Shown piece by piece: positions 48,539 through 62,600 of a DNA stretch of 64,000 bases. This DNA is from Nematostella vectensis (lineage: Eukaryota > Cnidaria > Anthozoa > Actiniaria > Edwardsiidae): positions 15,573,040-15,637,039 of the forward strand of contig NC_064042.1 in assembly GCF_932526225.1 (NCBI RefSeq). The letters are read 5' to 3'. Numbering within the stretch: the stretch's first letter is position 1; each line of letters opens with the position of its first letter. The position numbers and the translations under genes are program-made. Below the pieces are notes generated by a model. It had not been told where the DNA came from. It saw only the letters and a program-made list of their open reading frames with translations, and did no database searches.

Positions 48539-49426
48539 TTTGTGTTATTATTCTTGTTGGTACCTCTCCGTTAAAATTATTTTCGGAAATAAGACAACAA
48601 CAACTCGTTTACTAAAATAATATTTATTCAAAAGCTTATTTGATATAAAACTACCTATAATAGTTACCTGAAAATTGCGTTCATTGATTATTAAATTTGT
48701 AAAAAGCATACAAAATTATATAAAAATTTCATTGCGATTTAATGATTAATATTTAAATTTCTACAGAGCAAACGCCATTCAAGACTTGAGAAGATTCCAT
48801 AGCATGAATGCTTGCAATTCTGTCATAAGGGGGGGAGGGGCAGGGAAATAGACACGTGATTCTCACCAGTTTCCCGTCATTTTCCTCTACGTTCTATCAC
48901 ACTCGAATTACTTTCTAACCAATCATCTTGACGGCGCTGTCACGAACGGGTAGTAGGAATAGGGTTCAGGGTAGAAATGAAAACAGTGCATGGTCCGCCC
49001 TGTACAAATTCGAACCCCTAGTAGGATTGGGTGTGCAATTATAGACTCTGATTTTGGTCGTGCCAAGATAGCTCGTAAACAGATCAAGGAAAAATAGAGG
49101 GTTGACATCTAGGGGCAAGGGAGAACTTGCGAAGGGATAATAATTTTCAGGGTGTGGTCCACCCCTCACCCCTCAGTCCAGCCCGGGGCGGGCATATACA
49201 GCTTGTAAATCCTATACAGCCTATGCTTATACACATACTTGTACATTATACACATCCACTCATCTAGTAAAAAATGTCCAAAAATAGCTCTACAAAAAAT
49301 ATATTTCCTTACATCAGGGACTCATTGCTAAAAAGATAAAAAGCCTTATAAAACTTCTAAAAAATTTAAGAAAGTTTGTCGTTCGTTGCTATATAGGACC
49401 GAAAGGTGAGTCCACGCCCACTCGGC
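48539..49426. other. Host DNA between element B and receptor gene 1
   Basis: No exon supported. At about 48685-48745 it contains a near copy of the sequence found just left of element B (GTAAAAAGCATACAAAATTA). Confidence 0.5.
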
Positions 49427-52400
49427 TTAGACCTCGCTCGCCATGTTGTACCCCTCGGAGGCGAGGTTACCGTACTGCGGCTCGGGATCTTGGCGCATCC
49501 CTCCCACCACGACCGCGTAATCAGTCTCTTCTTGAGGCTCACGTGACGGGCGGGTGAGGGTTTCTCTGCCATCCGGGTAGTCTGTGTGGTCAAGTTCCGC
49601 GTAAATGAGGCCACCAGGGGGCTGGGGGGAGTAGTGCGTGAGTTTAGGTTAGGAAGCACCAACTTGTTAATATAAAATATATATTGTGATTATTGAAAAT
49701 AACGAGAGGTATACACGGATAATCTGTGTTGTCGCCCGCAGTGCTTCATGGGTATCAAATAAATAATAAAATAAGAGTAAATAAAAATACACTCATCACA
49801 TAAACACAACACAAAATAAGCTTTATAGGAATTATTCATTTATTGTTTAGATAGGATAGCGCAACTCGCGTTCTCAATCTAAATTCCCTTGCGTTGCTCT
49901 TGCTTCCTAGTGGGAATCAGCGTTATTGAATGGGATCCCTGTGTTAATTAATGGCTCCGGTAGCCCATACTACAGTAATTGCTCGAATAAGCGCCCAGCT
50001 TGCCTAAACGTGTTCATTCGACAATAGCCTGCGTAGCGGCTCAAGGGAGAGGGGCGGGGGGGGAGAGGGGGCGAGAGAAGACAAAGCAAGCGCGCGGCCG
50101 AGGGCTAATACGACGAGTGTGACTGCACGCTAGAGGGAAAGTATCGAAAGCCGTCAGTACCACCCGCCCATTAGTTTATCATTAAAAGCATGTTTTGCTA
50201 GGGTTGCGGAATTTTGTTTGCACGTCGTTATAAGAACACTTTTATCTAGAGACAAAACGGATTTTGAAATAAGCGCCATCCCCGAATAGGAGCCTCACCA
50301 GGTATATAAAAAATTAAATAGGCACCGCAGCGCTTATTCCAGCAATTCATGCAATGGTTTTGAGAGTTCTCTGGGCCACTTGAAGTGCGCTGCTTACGTA
50401 ACGATACCATGATGCACCATTGCTTACCGGTTTCTTTTTCTTCGCTTCCTTGTTGACCTGTGCGTACTGCGGGAGCTCGTCAGCGGCAGAACTCCTTTGG
50501 TCATGCGCACTGGGTCTGTCGGGTATCGCATACTGCTCCTGGCCCTCCGTATCATAATGACTAAGATGGGAATAAAAACAGTTCAGATTTAAATCTACAC
50601 ATGTTGCTAGCTTTATTTTTTGTACATTTATAGCCGAATTCTTGCAGAATTTACTTTTAAGACTAATTTATTTCAGTATATTTTTAGATTAATAATTTTA
50701 GTACAGTTTCTTATAAGCTTAATTTTAGTACATATATAATATATAGCTGTAGTAAAGGGCATTAGATCGTATCAAGAATTCATTCAGGGTGGACCACACC
50801 CTGCATCATCATCTTCTTCATCATCATCCTCATCCTCATCATTACCATTATTATTATTATCAAATACCAATTCAAGCTTTTTCAGTAAAAAAAAAAATAC
50901 ATATCTGTATTTGTTTAGTAATTATATTTCTGGCCTTACTTTGGTTGGCTTCGAGTCTTGGGTCCTGAAATTCAAAAAGTATGTTAGTCTCAAGAGCCAC
51001 CAGCAGTGACATGCCCCCAAAATACAAAACTACACAGAAGGGGAACATAGATAGGAAAGAGGGGGGAAAGATAGATAGATAGAAGAGAAGCAAAGATAGA
51101 TAAGAGAGGAACAAAGATAGAAATGAGCGGAAAAAGATAGATACAGTAGGAACCAAATAATTCGAAATCGGTTTTATCGAACTCCTCGCTAACTCAAACT
51201 AACGTCAAGTTGGCTAGGGACTAATTCCCAGTCTCCAGAACCGGGATCCACGGGCAACCCTTGACTGCTATGGGTGGCCAAGGCTAGTAGCGCTCAGGCC
51301 TCACACGTTCGCCTTTTATTCGGCATTTGACCGTCGCACTTTCGTGTGTTTTGGTAAGACAACCTCGGAAACCTGGGCCTTCTTTAGCCATTAGTGTTTC
51401 CTTTACCTGAGCTACCAGGCCTTTTCTTTCTTCGCCATAAAATCAAAGCCACAATCACCACGGCAACGGCCAGTACACAAGCTATCACTGCGCCCGCGAT
51501 CACTCCAGGGTGGGTACCGCTGGTACGAGGTGCGTTGGTCGGGGGACCTGGGGCTAGGGAAGCGCAAAGGAACAATTTGTTACTAATTTTACTGAGGGGT
51601 AAATCGAACTGGAAGGGTGGGTGTTATGTGTTATTTATCAGGGGGCCCTGAGAAAGCGCGGGTACAGGTGTTATATTAAGGGGGGAGGTATGGGGGAATT
51701 TAATGCTTATTTCTCACACCGATTCACCCTTTTTTTTTGTTAAAAAGTCTAGAGCTGCCCTCTAATTCACCGAGTACTGCTCCCCCTGTACGGCACACTC
51801 ACCTGTCGTGGTAGGTGGCGGCGTATTTTCTAAAACAAAAGAAAACATGATAATTACTTCCCACTTTTCACTTCACAATAACGATCAAATAGAAATTTCT
51901 CCCCTATATATCGATGTCGCCTCGATTCACGACATTACTCAGAAAGACAAAGCCCTATACAATGCATCAGGCTTTCAGAAGTCAGGCTTTCGCAAAGGAC
52001 TGAGGGAAGGGTGCAAAAAGGTCACCCTTCCTTTTCCCCACCTTTCCCATTGAACCTTGTGCGCTTATCGAAGTGCTCCCCACCTTTCCCATTGAACCTT
52101 GTGCGCTTATCTAAGTGCTCACCACCTTTCCTATTGAACCTTGTGCGCTTATCTAAGTGCTCCCCACCTTTCCCATTGAACCTTGTGCGCTTCTCTAAGT
52201 GCTCCCCACCTTTCCCATTGAACCTTGTGCGCTTATCTAAGTGCTCCCCACCTTTCCCATTGAACCTTGTGCGCTTATCTAAGTGCTCCCCACCTTTCCC
52301 ATTGAACCTTGTGCGCTTATATAAGTGCGCCCCACCTTTCCCATTGAACCTTGTGCGCTTCTCTAAGTGCGCCCCACCTTTCCCATTGAACCTTGTGCGC

Positions 52401-54635
52401 TTATCTAAGTGCTCCCCACCTTTCCCATTGAACCTTGTGCGCTTATATAAGTGCGCCCCACCTTTCCCATTGAACCTTGTGCGCTTATCTAAGTGCGCCC
52501 CACCTTTCCCATTGAACCTTGTGCGCTTATCTAAGTGCTCCCCACCTTTCCCATTGAACCTTGTGCACTTATCTAAGTGCTCCCCACCTTTCCCATTGAA
52601 CCTTGTGCGCTTATCTAAGTGCTCCCCACCTTTCCTATTGAACCTTGTGCGCTTATCTAAGTGCTCCCCACCTTTCCCATTGAACCTTGTGCGCTTATCT
52701 AAGTGCGCCCCACCTTTCCCATTGAACCTTGTGCGCTTATCTAAGTGCTCCCCACCTTTCCCATTGAACCTTGTGCGCTTATCTAAGTGCTCACCACCTT
52801 TCCTATTGAACCTTGTGCGCTTATCTAAGTGCGCCCCACCATTCCCATTGAACCTTGTGCGCTTCTCTAAGTGCTCCCCACCTTTCCCATTGAACCTTGT
52901 GCGCTTATCTAAGTGCTCCCCACCTTTCCCATTGAACCTTGTGCGCTTATATAAGTGCGCCCCACCTTTCCCATTGAACCTTGTGCGCTTATCTAAGTGC
53001 GCCCCACCTTTCCCATTGAACCTTGTGCGCTTATCTAAGTGCTCCCCACCTTTCCCATTGAACCTTGTGCACTTATCTAAGTGCTCACCACCTTTCCTAT
53101 TGAACCTTGTGCGCTTATCTAAGTGCTCCCCACCTTGCCCATTGAACCTTGTGCACTTATCTAAGTACTCCCCACCTTTCCCATTGAACCTTGTGCACTT
53201 ATCTAAGTGCGCCCCACCTTTCCCATTGAACCTTGTGCGCTTATCTAAGTGCTCCCCACCTTGCCCATTGAACCTTGTGCGCTTATCTAAGTGCTCACCA
53301 CCTTTCCCATTGAACCTTGTGCGCTTATCTAAGTGCTCCCCACCTTTCCCATTGAACCTTGTGCGCTTATCTAAGTGCTCCCCACCTTTCCCATTGAACC
53401 TTGTGCGCTTATCTAAGTGCTCCCCACCTTTCCCATTGAACCTTGTGCGCTTATCTAAGTGCGCCACTGGGCTCGAGGTAGATATCGATGGGAGAAAAAT
53501 TATTAGGAAAGAAAAATTCACAGTTATATATTTTAGACCGCAATAAGGTAATACTACAACCCGTCTTGTTGACGGCAGCAGACTGCCCCAAGCAGAGACC
53601 AAAAAGGGTCATTACTCAGAGAAGAGGCGTGACATGACTCAAAACAACCGGATAGGGTTGCATGAAAACATGACCTCATATGTCTTTTCTGTTTATGATA
53701 CTTGATGTTATTTGGTCCACTATAATATCTTTATATCTATGCATTGAGCAAGTTCCGATCGAAACTGAAATTACATCAGAATTTACATCAAAATAAATGT
53801 AAAAAAAAAAACAGACGCCCCATTAAAATAATTCACTTAAAACCCATAAGGTTTTCCTATTTATCTACGCTCATAACATCGTATTCTTTTTGACGAGCAA
53901 AAGTAAAGGAGTGATAATCGTACACAGTGTATCAGTATCAAGCCTGCAGGAAGCGCGGTGTTGACCATTACCGCGAAAGATAAACACACGCGCAGCCATA
54001 CTACTCCAGATACTCGTAAAAACACAAAACAATACTCTTGCAACAAAAAAAAACAACAACAAATTAATTATTCTGTTTTTGTTCTTATTTCTGTTTTTTT
54101 TACTATCTAGGAGCAGCAAAGGGTTAACTCCTTATCCTGATTATCAAATCCAAAACTTTCGAAGCCTAGAGTCTTGGCGTGAAAAAATAACACTTGTTTT
54201 CGATGTCAAGATTTGGTACTTGGTCAATGACTAAGATGGATGACTATAATCTGGTGTAAAAATGCCATGCAACAAAACTAAAACGCAGTGTTTTAAAAGA
54301 GTCTGAAAAAGAGGTAAAATAATACCCGAGACTGTCATGACGTGCATATGCTGCGATGTACTCACCGCTTTTGTACAAGTTGATGACCAGCGAGTCGTTG
54401 CCTCCCATGTTGTTCGTGGCCTTACACGTGTAGTTACCAAAGTCGCCATCTTTCACCTTGAAAACGTATTTACTTGTTAAATTCACTTCCTCGTGAAGCA
54501 CGTGACCTGTAGCGTTAGACCACGTGACAGTTGGCGTTGGGTAGCCCCCAGTAACGCAAATTAGGGAGACGTCATAGCCGACCCAGCCTTCAGTTCGCTC
54601 GGAGGAGGAGTTGGTCTTGTCGATGAACGCGGGGT
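49427..54635 (-). CDS. Ig-domain receptor gene 1 (partial model, five exons) with ITIM-like tail
   Basis: Exons (minus) with GT/AG borders: 54366-54635 Ig domain (90 codons; SLICVTGGYPTPTVTW and DGDFGNYTCKA, the canonical Cys/Trp/DxGxYxC set); 51803-51829 nine-codon Thr/Pro stalk (ENTPPPTTT); 51407-51547 transmembrane helix (VIAGAVIACVLAVAVVIVAL) with a WRRKKR stop-transfer; 50428-50560 tail with QYAIP and LPQYAQV then a Lys-rich end; 49427-49621 last exon with LIYAEL (fits the ITIM consensus), TDYAVV and PQYGNL, stop at 49427-49429. A signal-peptide exon must lie upstream (54636-56270) but was not found. The architecture suggests an inhibitory immune-type or allorecognition receptor; ligand unknown. 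Confidence 0.7.
49622..50427. other. Intron of receptor gene 1
   Basis: Non-coding. No repeat of note apart from short G-rich runs near 50056. Confidence 0.5.
50800..51145. repeat. Simple-sequence tracts in receptor gene 1 intron
   Basis: (CAT/CTT)n at about 50806-50862 and GATAGATA-type imperfect repeats at about 51055-51140. Confidence 0.7.
52036..53465. repeat. 42-bp minisatellite in receptor gene 1 intron
   Basis: About 34 head-to-tail units containing CCACCTTTCCCATTGAACCT and TGTGCGCTTATCTAAGTGC. Because 42 is a multiple of 3, both strands stay open for over 500 codons (14-residue periodic peptides). Located in the intron between the Ig exon and the stalk exon. Confidence 0.95.
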
Positions 54636-56270
54636 CTGGGGAAGAATATAGGCGTGTCAGCAGAAAAGTCAAAGTGGTGTTCTAGCTTAAGTTTAGGTGA
54701 TAAACAACGATAGCAACAGCACAGCAAAAATATTAAAGTACAATGTACTTCTAGGAACTACAATAGCAAAAACAAGGCGTCAACAACAACAACATCAGTC
54801 ACAACGACGACAACAACAACAACAACAACAACCGTGTCGCAGTGGAAACAACTACAGCATGGCAAACCCGCAGCAAAAACAAGTAGCGGTTGATGACGAT
54901 GTCAACAACCGGCAGCAGAATTAAACAAAAATAAATTAGCTAGCATAAGATAAAAGAGGCGGTGAATAATAACACATAAAAACTCACTATTGGTATCGAA
55001 CGGAAATCAAACAGAACTTCAACACTAACGAAGTTTATTTCATTGTAAAATACAAAATAAAATCTTACAGTTATTTTTATCAAAACGTTTACTTTTCATT
55101 TATAGCGATAACTTGCCAATACTAAAAATTATTAACAATTACAATTATTCTTATCTGACGAATTATTTTCGATTCACCACGAAACGTATAATTAACTCAC
55201 AAAATTTAAATTTGAAATTATTCCTTACTTTCAAAACGCAACATTCTCACATTATCAAATGCTATCAAAACATCTATTTGCGTTCAAATGACTTTTGAGT
55301 AATTTAAAAATGGCTCCTCTCAGTCAGACAGACTGGAAACGAGACAACTTGACTTTGGTCTCCCTGTGGAAAAAAGCTCAACCGAAAAAGGTGCCATTTT
55401 GAAATTACCCAAAGGACCCTGGGATCAAACAGTTTACTTTTCAATGTGTCAATCAATCTGATGGCACCCTTGAAATCTAGTCTAAGAATATCAAATATTT
55501 TGCTTCCAGTGACCTACATACAATATAGTATAAAAATACATTAAAACCACAAAAATATATCTATAAAATCTATGCATACAAAAATACTTTACGTTGTCAT
55601 CAATTACAAACTACTTTCCTCTAATGATGTCTGTACACCCTATAAAGAGTAAATTTATAAAAATAAATACTAACGAATTTATTAACATGCATCATGAAAT
55701 TTCTCTATCTTCCTGTATTAAAACGTTCAAAAAATCGTTCAAAACCAAGTTCAAAACTGGCCTTTTTCGGTTAGTCAGACCAGGAGGCCTGGTGGTAGCA
55801 CTAGCTTGGCCCAACAATTAGAATTTTAGGAAGAGGGCTGGAGGATAATGGTAGTTTCCTGGTCTATTGGTATTACCTGGTATAATTGTTGTTTCCTGGT
55901 CTATTGGTATCACCTGGTATAATGGTAGTTTCCTGGTCTATTGGTATTACCTGGTATAATGGTAGTTTTCTGGGGAAATACTATGTTCTAGTGGTAGTTA
56001 TTTTGTCTAGTGGTATAGTTCTCTTGTTTCTAGAGATAGTTTCCAGGTTAGTGGAGGTTTCCGGGTTTAGTGGTATTTTCTAGTCTAGTGGTAGTGCTAT
56101 GCTCTAGTTCTTTTGTCTTGTGGTATAGTTCTCTAGCCTCTACAGGTAGTTTTCGGGTTTGATGGTATTTCCACCACAGCCTAGGGGTAGTTTCCTGGCC
56201 TAATAATGATGTTCATTTATTGTGTTTCTGTTTAGTATCACTTCCCTGTCCGCCGTGACTTCCTGGTAAT
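54636..56270. other. Intergenic/5' region, with (CAA)n and diverged repeats
   Basis: (CAA)n-rich at about 54778-54835. At about 55845-56200 a degenerate ~40-bp repeat contains TGGTAGTTTCCTGGTCTATT. No exon recognised, although the first exon of receptor gene 1 should be here. Confidence 0.5.
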
Positions 56271-56468
56271 TTACATGCTCTGTATGTTGCCATAGGTAAC
56301 TTCCTGTTGGCCAGGAACGTTAGCATAGGTGGGGTCCTCTGCTTTCTGGAACTCGGTGATGTCAGCGTAGGCGGTTTCCTGGTAGGCAGCAGGTTTCGTG
56401 GCAGAGGCAGCTGCCTCGTCCATGACGGAGTTGAAGTCTGCTAGCTCCGCATACACGATCTCCCCGGG
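56271..56468 (-). CDS. Last exon of a third receptor-type gene (tyrosine-motif tail)
   Basis: 66 coding bases-triplets after the acceptor TTTTTTGCAG (minus strand): PGEIVYAEL (ITIM-like), TAYADI, PTYANV, VTYGNIQSM and a TAA stop at 56271-56273. Composition and motif spacing resemble the last exon of receptor gene 1 (LIYAEL ... PQYGNL), so it is probably a paralogue. All upstream exons would lie beyond the satellite, outside the window or more than 7.5 kb away. Only the tail is seen, so the extracellular part is unknown. Confidence 0.6.
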   Translation of the reverse strand, partial: PGEIVYAELADFNSVMDEAAASATKPAAYQETAYADITEFQKAEDPTYANVPGQQEVTYGNIQSM

Positions 56469-56689
56469 CTGCAAAAAAGAGAGACGTGGACATTTTAACA
56501 AAGCTTATTTAAAAATCAGAGGGTTCTAGGAAGCAAAAAGGCGATTAATGTATTTTATCTATACACCGCAGGGTTGTTTGTTGAAAAGAATAATCTGAAC
56601 TTCAGAGATCACGTGAAAAAGGGCGCTACGAGGCAAAAACAATGGAGTTATTTAAAGGAATTATCTCTTTATGCCGTATTTGGAGAGCC

Positions 56690-59600
56690 ACGTGCAGATT
56701 GATAACATTTGGAACGCCACGTTCAGACTGATAACATTTGGAGAGCCACGTTCAGATTAATAACATTTGAAGAGCCACGTTCAGATTGATATCATTTGGA
56801 ACGCCACGTTCAGACTGATAACATTTGGAGAGCCACGTTCAGATTAATAACATTTGAAGAGCCACGTTCAGATTGATAACATTTGGAGAGCCACGTGCAG
56901 ATTGATAACATTTGGAGAGCCACGTTCAGGTTAATAACATTTGAAGAGCCACGCTCAGATTGATAACATTTGAAGAGCCACGTTCAGATTGATAACATTT
57001 GGAGAGCCACGTTCAGACTGATAACATTTGGAGAGCCACGTGCAGATTGATAACATTTGGGGAGCCACGTTCAGATTGATAACATTTGGAGAGACACGTG
57101 CAGATTGATAACATTTGGAGAGCCACGTGCAGATTAATAACATTTGGAGAGCCACGTGCAGATTAATAACATTTGGAGAGCCACGTGCAGATTAATAACA
57201 TTTGGAGAGCCACGTGCAGATTAATAACATTTGGAGAGCCACGTGCAGATTGATAACATTTGGAGAGCCACGTGCAGATTGATAACATTTGGAGAGCCAC
57301 GTGCAGATTGATGACATTTGGAGAGCCACGTTCAGATTGATGACATTTGGAGAGCCACGTGCAGATTGATAACATTTGAAGAGCCACGTGCAGATTGATA
57401 ACATTTGGAGAACAACGTGCAGATTGATAACATTTGGAGAACCACGTGCAGATTGATAACATTTGAAGAGCCACGTGCAGATTGATAACATTTGAAGAGC
57501 CACGTTCAGATTGATAACATTTGGAGAGCCACGTTCAGACTGATAACATTTGGAGAGCCACGTGCAGATTGATAACATTTGGGGAGCCACGTTCAGATTG
57601 ATAACATTTGGAGAGACACGTGCAGATTGATAACATTTGGAGAGCCACGTGCAGATTAATAACATTTGGAGAGCCACGTGCAGATTAATAACATTTGGAG
57701 AGCCACGTGCAGATTAATAACATTTGGAGAGCCACGTGCAGATTAATAACATTCGGAGAGCCACGTGCAGATTGATAACATTTGGAGAGCCACGGGCAGA
57801 TTGATAACATTTGGAGAGCCACGTTCAGATTGATAACATTTGGGGAACCACGTGCAGATTGATAATATTTGAAGAGCCACGTGCAGATTGATAACATTTG
57901 AAGAGCCACGTGCAGATTGATAACATTTGGAGAACAACGTGCAGATTGATAACATTTGGAGAACCACGTGCAGATTGATAACATTTGAAGAGCCACGTGC
58001 AGATTGATAACATTTGAAGAGCCACGTGCAGATTGATAACATTTGGAGAGCCACGTTCAGATTGATGACATTTGGAGAGCCACGTGCAGATTGATAACAT
58101 TTGAAGAGCCACGTGCAGATTGATAACATTTGGAGAACCACGTGCAGATTGATAACATTTGGAGAACCACGTGCAGATTGATAACATTTGGAGAACCACG
58201 TGCAGATTGATAACATTTGAAGAGCCACGTTCAGATTTATAACATTTGGAGAGCCCATTCAGATTAATAACATTTGGAGAGCCACGTTCAGATTGATAAC
58301 ATTTGGAGAGCCACGTGCAGATTGATAACATTTGAAGAGCCACGTTCAGACTGATAACATCTGAAGAGCCACGTTCAGATTGATAACATTTGGAGAACAA
58401 CGTACAGATTGATAACATTTGGAGAACCACGTGCAGATTGATAACATTTGAACAGCCACGTGCAGATTGATAACATTTGAAGAGCCACGTGCAGATTAAT
58501 AACATTTAGAGAGCCACGTGCAGATTAATAACATTTGGAGAGCCACGTGCAGATTAATAACATTTGGAGAGCCACGTGCAGATTGATAACATTTGGAGAG
58601 CCACGTGCAGATTGATAACATTTGGAGAGCCATGTGCAGATTGATGACATTTGGAGAGCCACGTTCAGATTGATGACATTTGGAGAGCCACGTGCAGATT
58701 GATAACATTTGAAGAGCCACGTGCAGATTGATAACATTTGGAGAACAACGTGCAGATTGATAACATTTGGAGAACCACGTGCAGATTGATAACATTTGAA
58801 GAGCCACGTGCAGATTGATAACATTTGAAGAGCCACGTGCAGATTGATAACATTTGGAGAGCCACGTTCAGATTGATAACATTTGGAGAGCCACGTGCAG
58901 ATTGATAACATTTGAAGAGCCACGTGCAGATTGATAACATTTGGAGAACCACGTGCAGATTGATAACATTTGGAGAACCACGTGCAGATTGATAACATTT
59001 GGAGAACCACGTGCAGATTGATAACATTTGAAGAGCCACGTTCAGATTTATAACATTTGGAGAGCCACGTTCAGATTGATAACATTTGGAAAGCCACGTG
59101 CAGATTAATAACATTTGGAGAGCCACGTGCAGATTGATAACATTTGGAGAGCCACGTGCAGATTGATAACATTTGGAGAGCCACGTGCAGATTGATAACA
59201 TTTGGAGAGCCACGTTCAGATTGATAACATTTGGAGAGCCACGTGCAGATTGATAACATTTGGAGAGCCACGTGCAGATTGATAACATTTGGAGAGCCAG
59301 GTTCAGATTCATAACATTTGGAGAGCCACGTGCAGATTGATAACATTTGGAGAGCCACGTGCAGATTGATAACATTTGGAGAGCCACGTTCAGATTGATA
59401 ACATTTGGAGAGCCACGTTCACATTGATAACATTTGAAGAGCCACGTTCAGATTGATAACATTTGGAGAGCCACGTTCAGACTGATAACATCTGGAGAGC
59501 CACGTTCAGATTGATAACATTTGGAGAGCCACGTTCAGATTGATAACATTTGGAGAGCCACGTGCAGATTGATAACATTTGGAGAGCCACGTTCAGACTG

Positions 59601-62600
59601 ATAACATTTGGAGAGCCACGTTCAGATTGATAACATTTGGAGAGCCACGTGCAGATTAATAACATTTGGAGAGCCACGTGCAGATTAATAACATTTGGAG
59701 AGCCACGTGCAGATCAATAACATTTGGAGAGCCACGTGCAGATTAATAACATTTGGAGAGCCACGTGCAGATTGATAACATTTGGAGAGCCACGTGCAGA
59801 TTGATAACATTTGGAGAGCCACGTGCAGATTGATAACATTTGAAGAGCCACGTGCAGATTGATAACATTTGGAGAGCCACGTTCAGATTGATAACATTTG
59901 GAGAGCCACGTGCAGATTGATAACATTTTAAGAGCCACGTTCAGATTGATAACATTTGGAAAGCCACGTGCGGATTGATAACATTTGGAGAGCCACGTGC
60001 AGATTGATAACATTTGGAGAGCCACGTGCAGATTGATAACATTTGGAGAGCCACGTTTAGATTGATAACATTTGGGGAGCCACGTGCAGATTGATGACAT
60101 TTGAAGAGCCACGTGCAGATTGATAACATTTGAAGAGCCACGTTCAGATTGATTACATATGAAGAGACACGTGCAGATTGATAACATTTGGAGAGCCACG
60201 TGCAGATTAATAACATTTGGAGAGCCACGTGCAGATTGATAACATTTGGAGAGCCACGTGCAGATTTATAACATTTGGAGAGCCACGTGCAGATTGATAA
60301 CATTTGGAGAGCCACGTTCAGACTGATAACATTTGGAGAGCCACGTTCAGATTGATAACATTTGGAGAGCCACGTGCAGATTAATAACATTTGGAGAGCC
60401 ACGTGCAGATTAATAACATTTGGAGAGCCACGTGCAGATCAATAACATTTGGAGAGCCACGTGCAGATTAATAACATTTGGAGAGCCACGTGCAGATTGA
60501 TAACATTTGGAGAGCCACGTGCAGATTGATAACATTTGGAGAGCCACGTGCAGATTGATAACATTTGAAGAGCCACGTGCAGATTGATAACATTTGGAGA
60601 GCCACGTTCAGATTGATAACATTTGGAGAGCCACGTGCAGATTGATAACATTTTAAGAGCCACGTTCAGATTGATAACATTTGGAGAGCCACGTGCGGAT
60701 TGATAACATTTGGAGAGCCACGTGCAGATTGATAACATTTGGAGAGCCACGTGCAGATTGATAACATTTGGAGAGCCACGTTTAGATTGATAACATTTGG
60801 GGAGCCACGTGCAGATTGATGACATTTGAAGAGCCACGTGCAGATTGATAACATTTGAAGAGCCACGTTCAGATTGATTACATATGAAGAGACACGTGCA
60901 GATTGATAACATTTGGAGAGCCACGTGCAGATTAATAACATTTGGAGAGCCACGTGCAGATTGATAACATTTGGAGAGCCACGTGCAGATTTATAACATT
61001 TGGAGAGCCAGGTTCAGATTCATAACATTTGGAGAGCCACGTGCAGATTGATAACATTTGGAGAGCCACGTGCAGATTGATAACATTTGGAGAGCCACGT
61101 TCAGATTGATAACATTTGGAGAGCCACGTGCAGATTTATACCATTTTGAGAGCCACGTTCAGATTGATAACATTTGGAGAGCCACGTGCAGATTGATAAC
61201 ATTTGGAGAACAACGTGCAGATTGATAACATTTGGAGAACCACGTGCAGATTGATAACATTTGAAGAGCCACGTGCAGATTGATAACATTTGAAGAGCCA
61301 CGTGCAGATTGATAACATTTGGAGAGCCACGTTCAGATTGATGACATTTGGAAAGCCACGTGCAGATTGATAACATTTGAAGAGCCACGTGCAGATTGAT
61401 AACATTTGGAGAACCACGTGCAGATTGATAACATTTGGAGAACCACGTGCAGATTGATAACATTTGGAGAACCACGTGCAGATTGATAACATTTGAAGAG
61501 CCACGTTCAGATTTATAACATTTGGAGAGCCTATTCAGATTAATAACATTTGGAGAGCCACGTTCAGATTGATAACATTTGGAGAGCCACGTGCAGATTG
61601 ATAACATTTGAAGAGCCACGTTCAGACTGATAACATCTGAAGAGCCACGTTCAGATTGATAACATTTGGAGAGCCACGTGCAGATTAATAACATTTGGAG
61701 AGCCACGTGCAGATTGATAACATTTGAAGAGCCACGTTCAGATTGATAACATTTGGAGAGCCACGTGCAGATTGATAACATTTGGAGAGCCACGTGCAGA
61801 TTGATAACATTTGGAGAGCCACGTTCAGATTGATAACATTTGCGGAGCCACGTGCAGATTGATAACATTTGGAGAACCACGTGCAGATTGATAACATTTG
61901 AAGAGCCACGTGCAGATTGATAACATTTGAAGAGCCACGTTCAGATTGATAACATATGAAGAGACACGTGCGGATTGATAACATTTGGAGAGCCACGTGC
62001 AGATTAATAACATTTGGAGAGCCACGTGCAGATTGATAACATTTGGAGAGCCACGTGCAGATTGATAACATTTGGAGAGCCACGTTCAGATTGATAACAT
62101 TTGGAGAGCCACGTGCAGATTGATAACATTTGGAGAGCCACGTGCAGATTGATAACATTTGGAGAGCCACGTGCAGATTGATAACATTTGGAGAGCCACG
62201 TTCAGATTGATAACATTTGGGGAGCCACGTGCAGATTGATAGCATTTGGAGAGCCACGTGCAGATTAATAACATTTGGAGAGCCACGTGCAGATTGATAA
62301 CATTTGGAGAGCCACGTGCAGATTAATAACATTTGGAGAGACACGTGCAGATTGATAACATTTGGAGAGCCACGTGCAGATTGATAACATTTGGAGAGCC
62401 ACGTTCAGATTGATGACATTTGGAGAGCCACGTTCACATTGATAACATTTGAAGAGCCACGTTCAGATTGATAACATTTGGAGAGCCACGTTCAGACTGA
62501 TACCATCTGGAGAGCCACGTTCAGATTGATAACATTTGGAGAGCCACGTTCAGATTGATAACATTTGGAGAGCCACGTGCAGATTGATAACATTTGGAGA

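Noticed and set aside
52011..53602. 511- and 526-codon open frames on opposite strands
   Set aside because: Explained by a 42-bp minisatellite; periodic low-complexity peptides inside an intron.
55594..55821. 75-codon plus-strand frame
   Set aside because: AT-rich, no family resemblance, no splice context.
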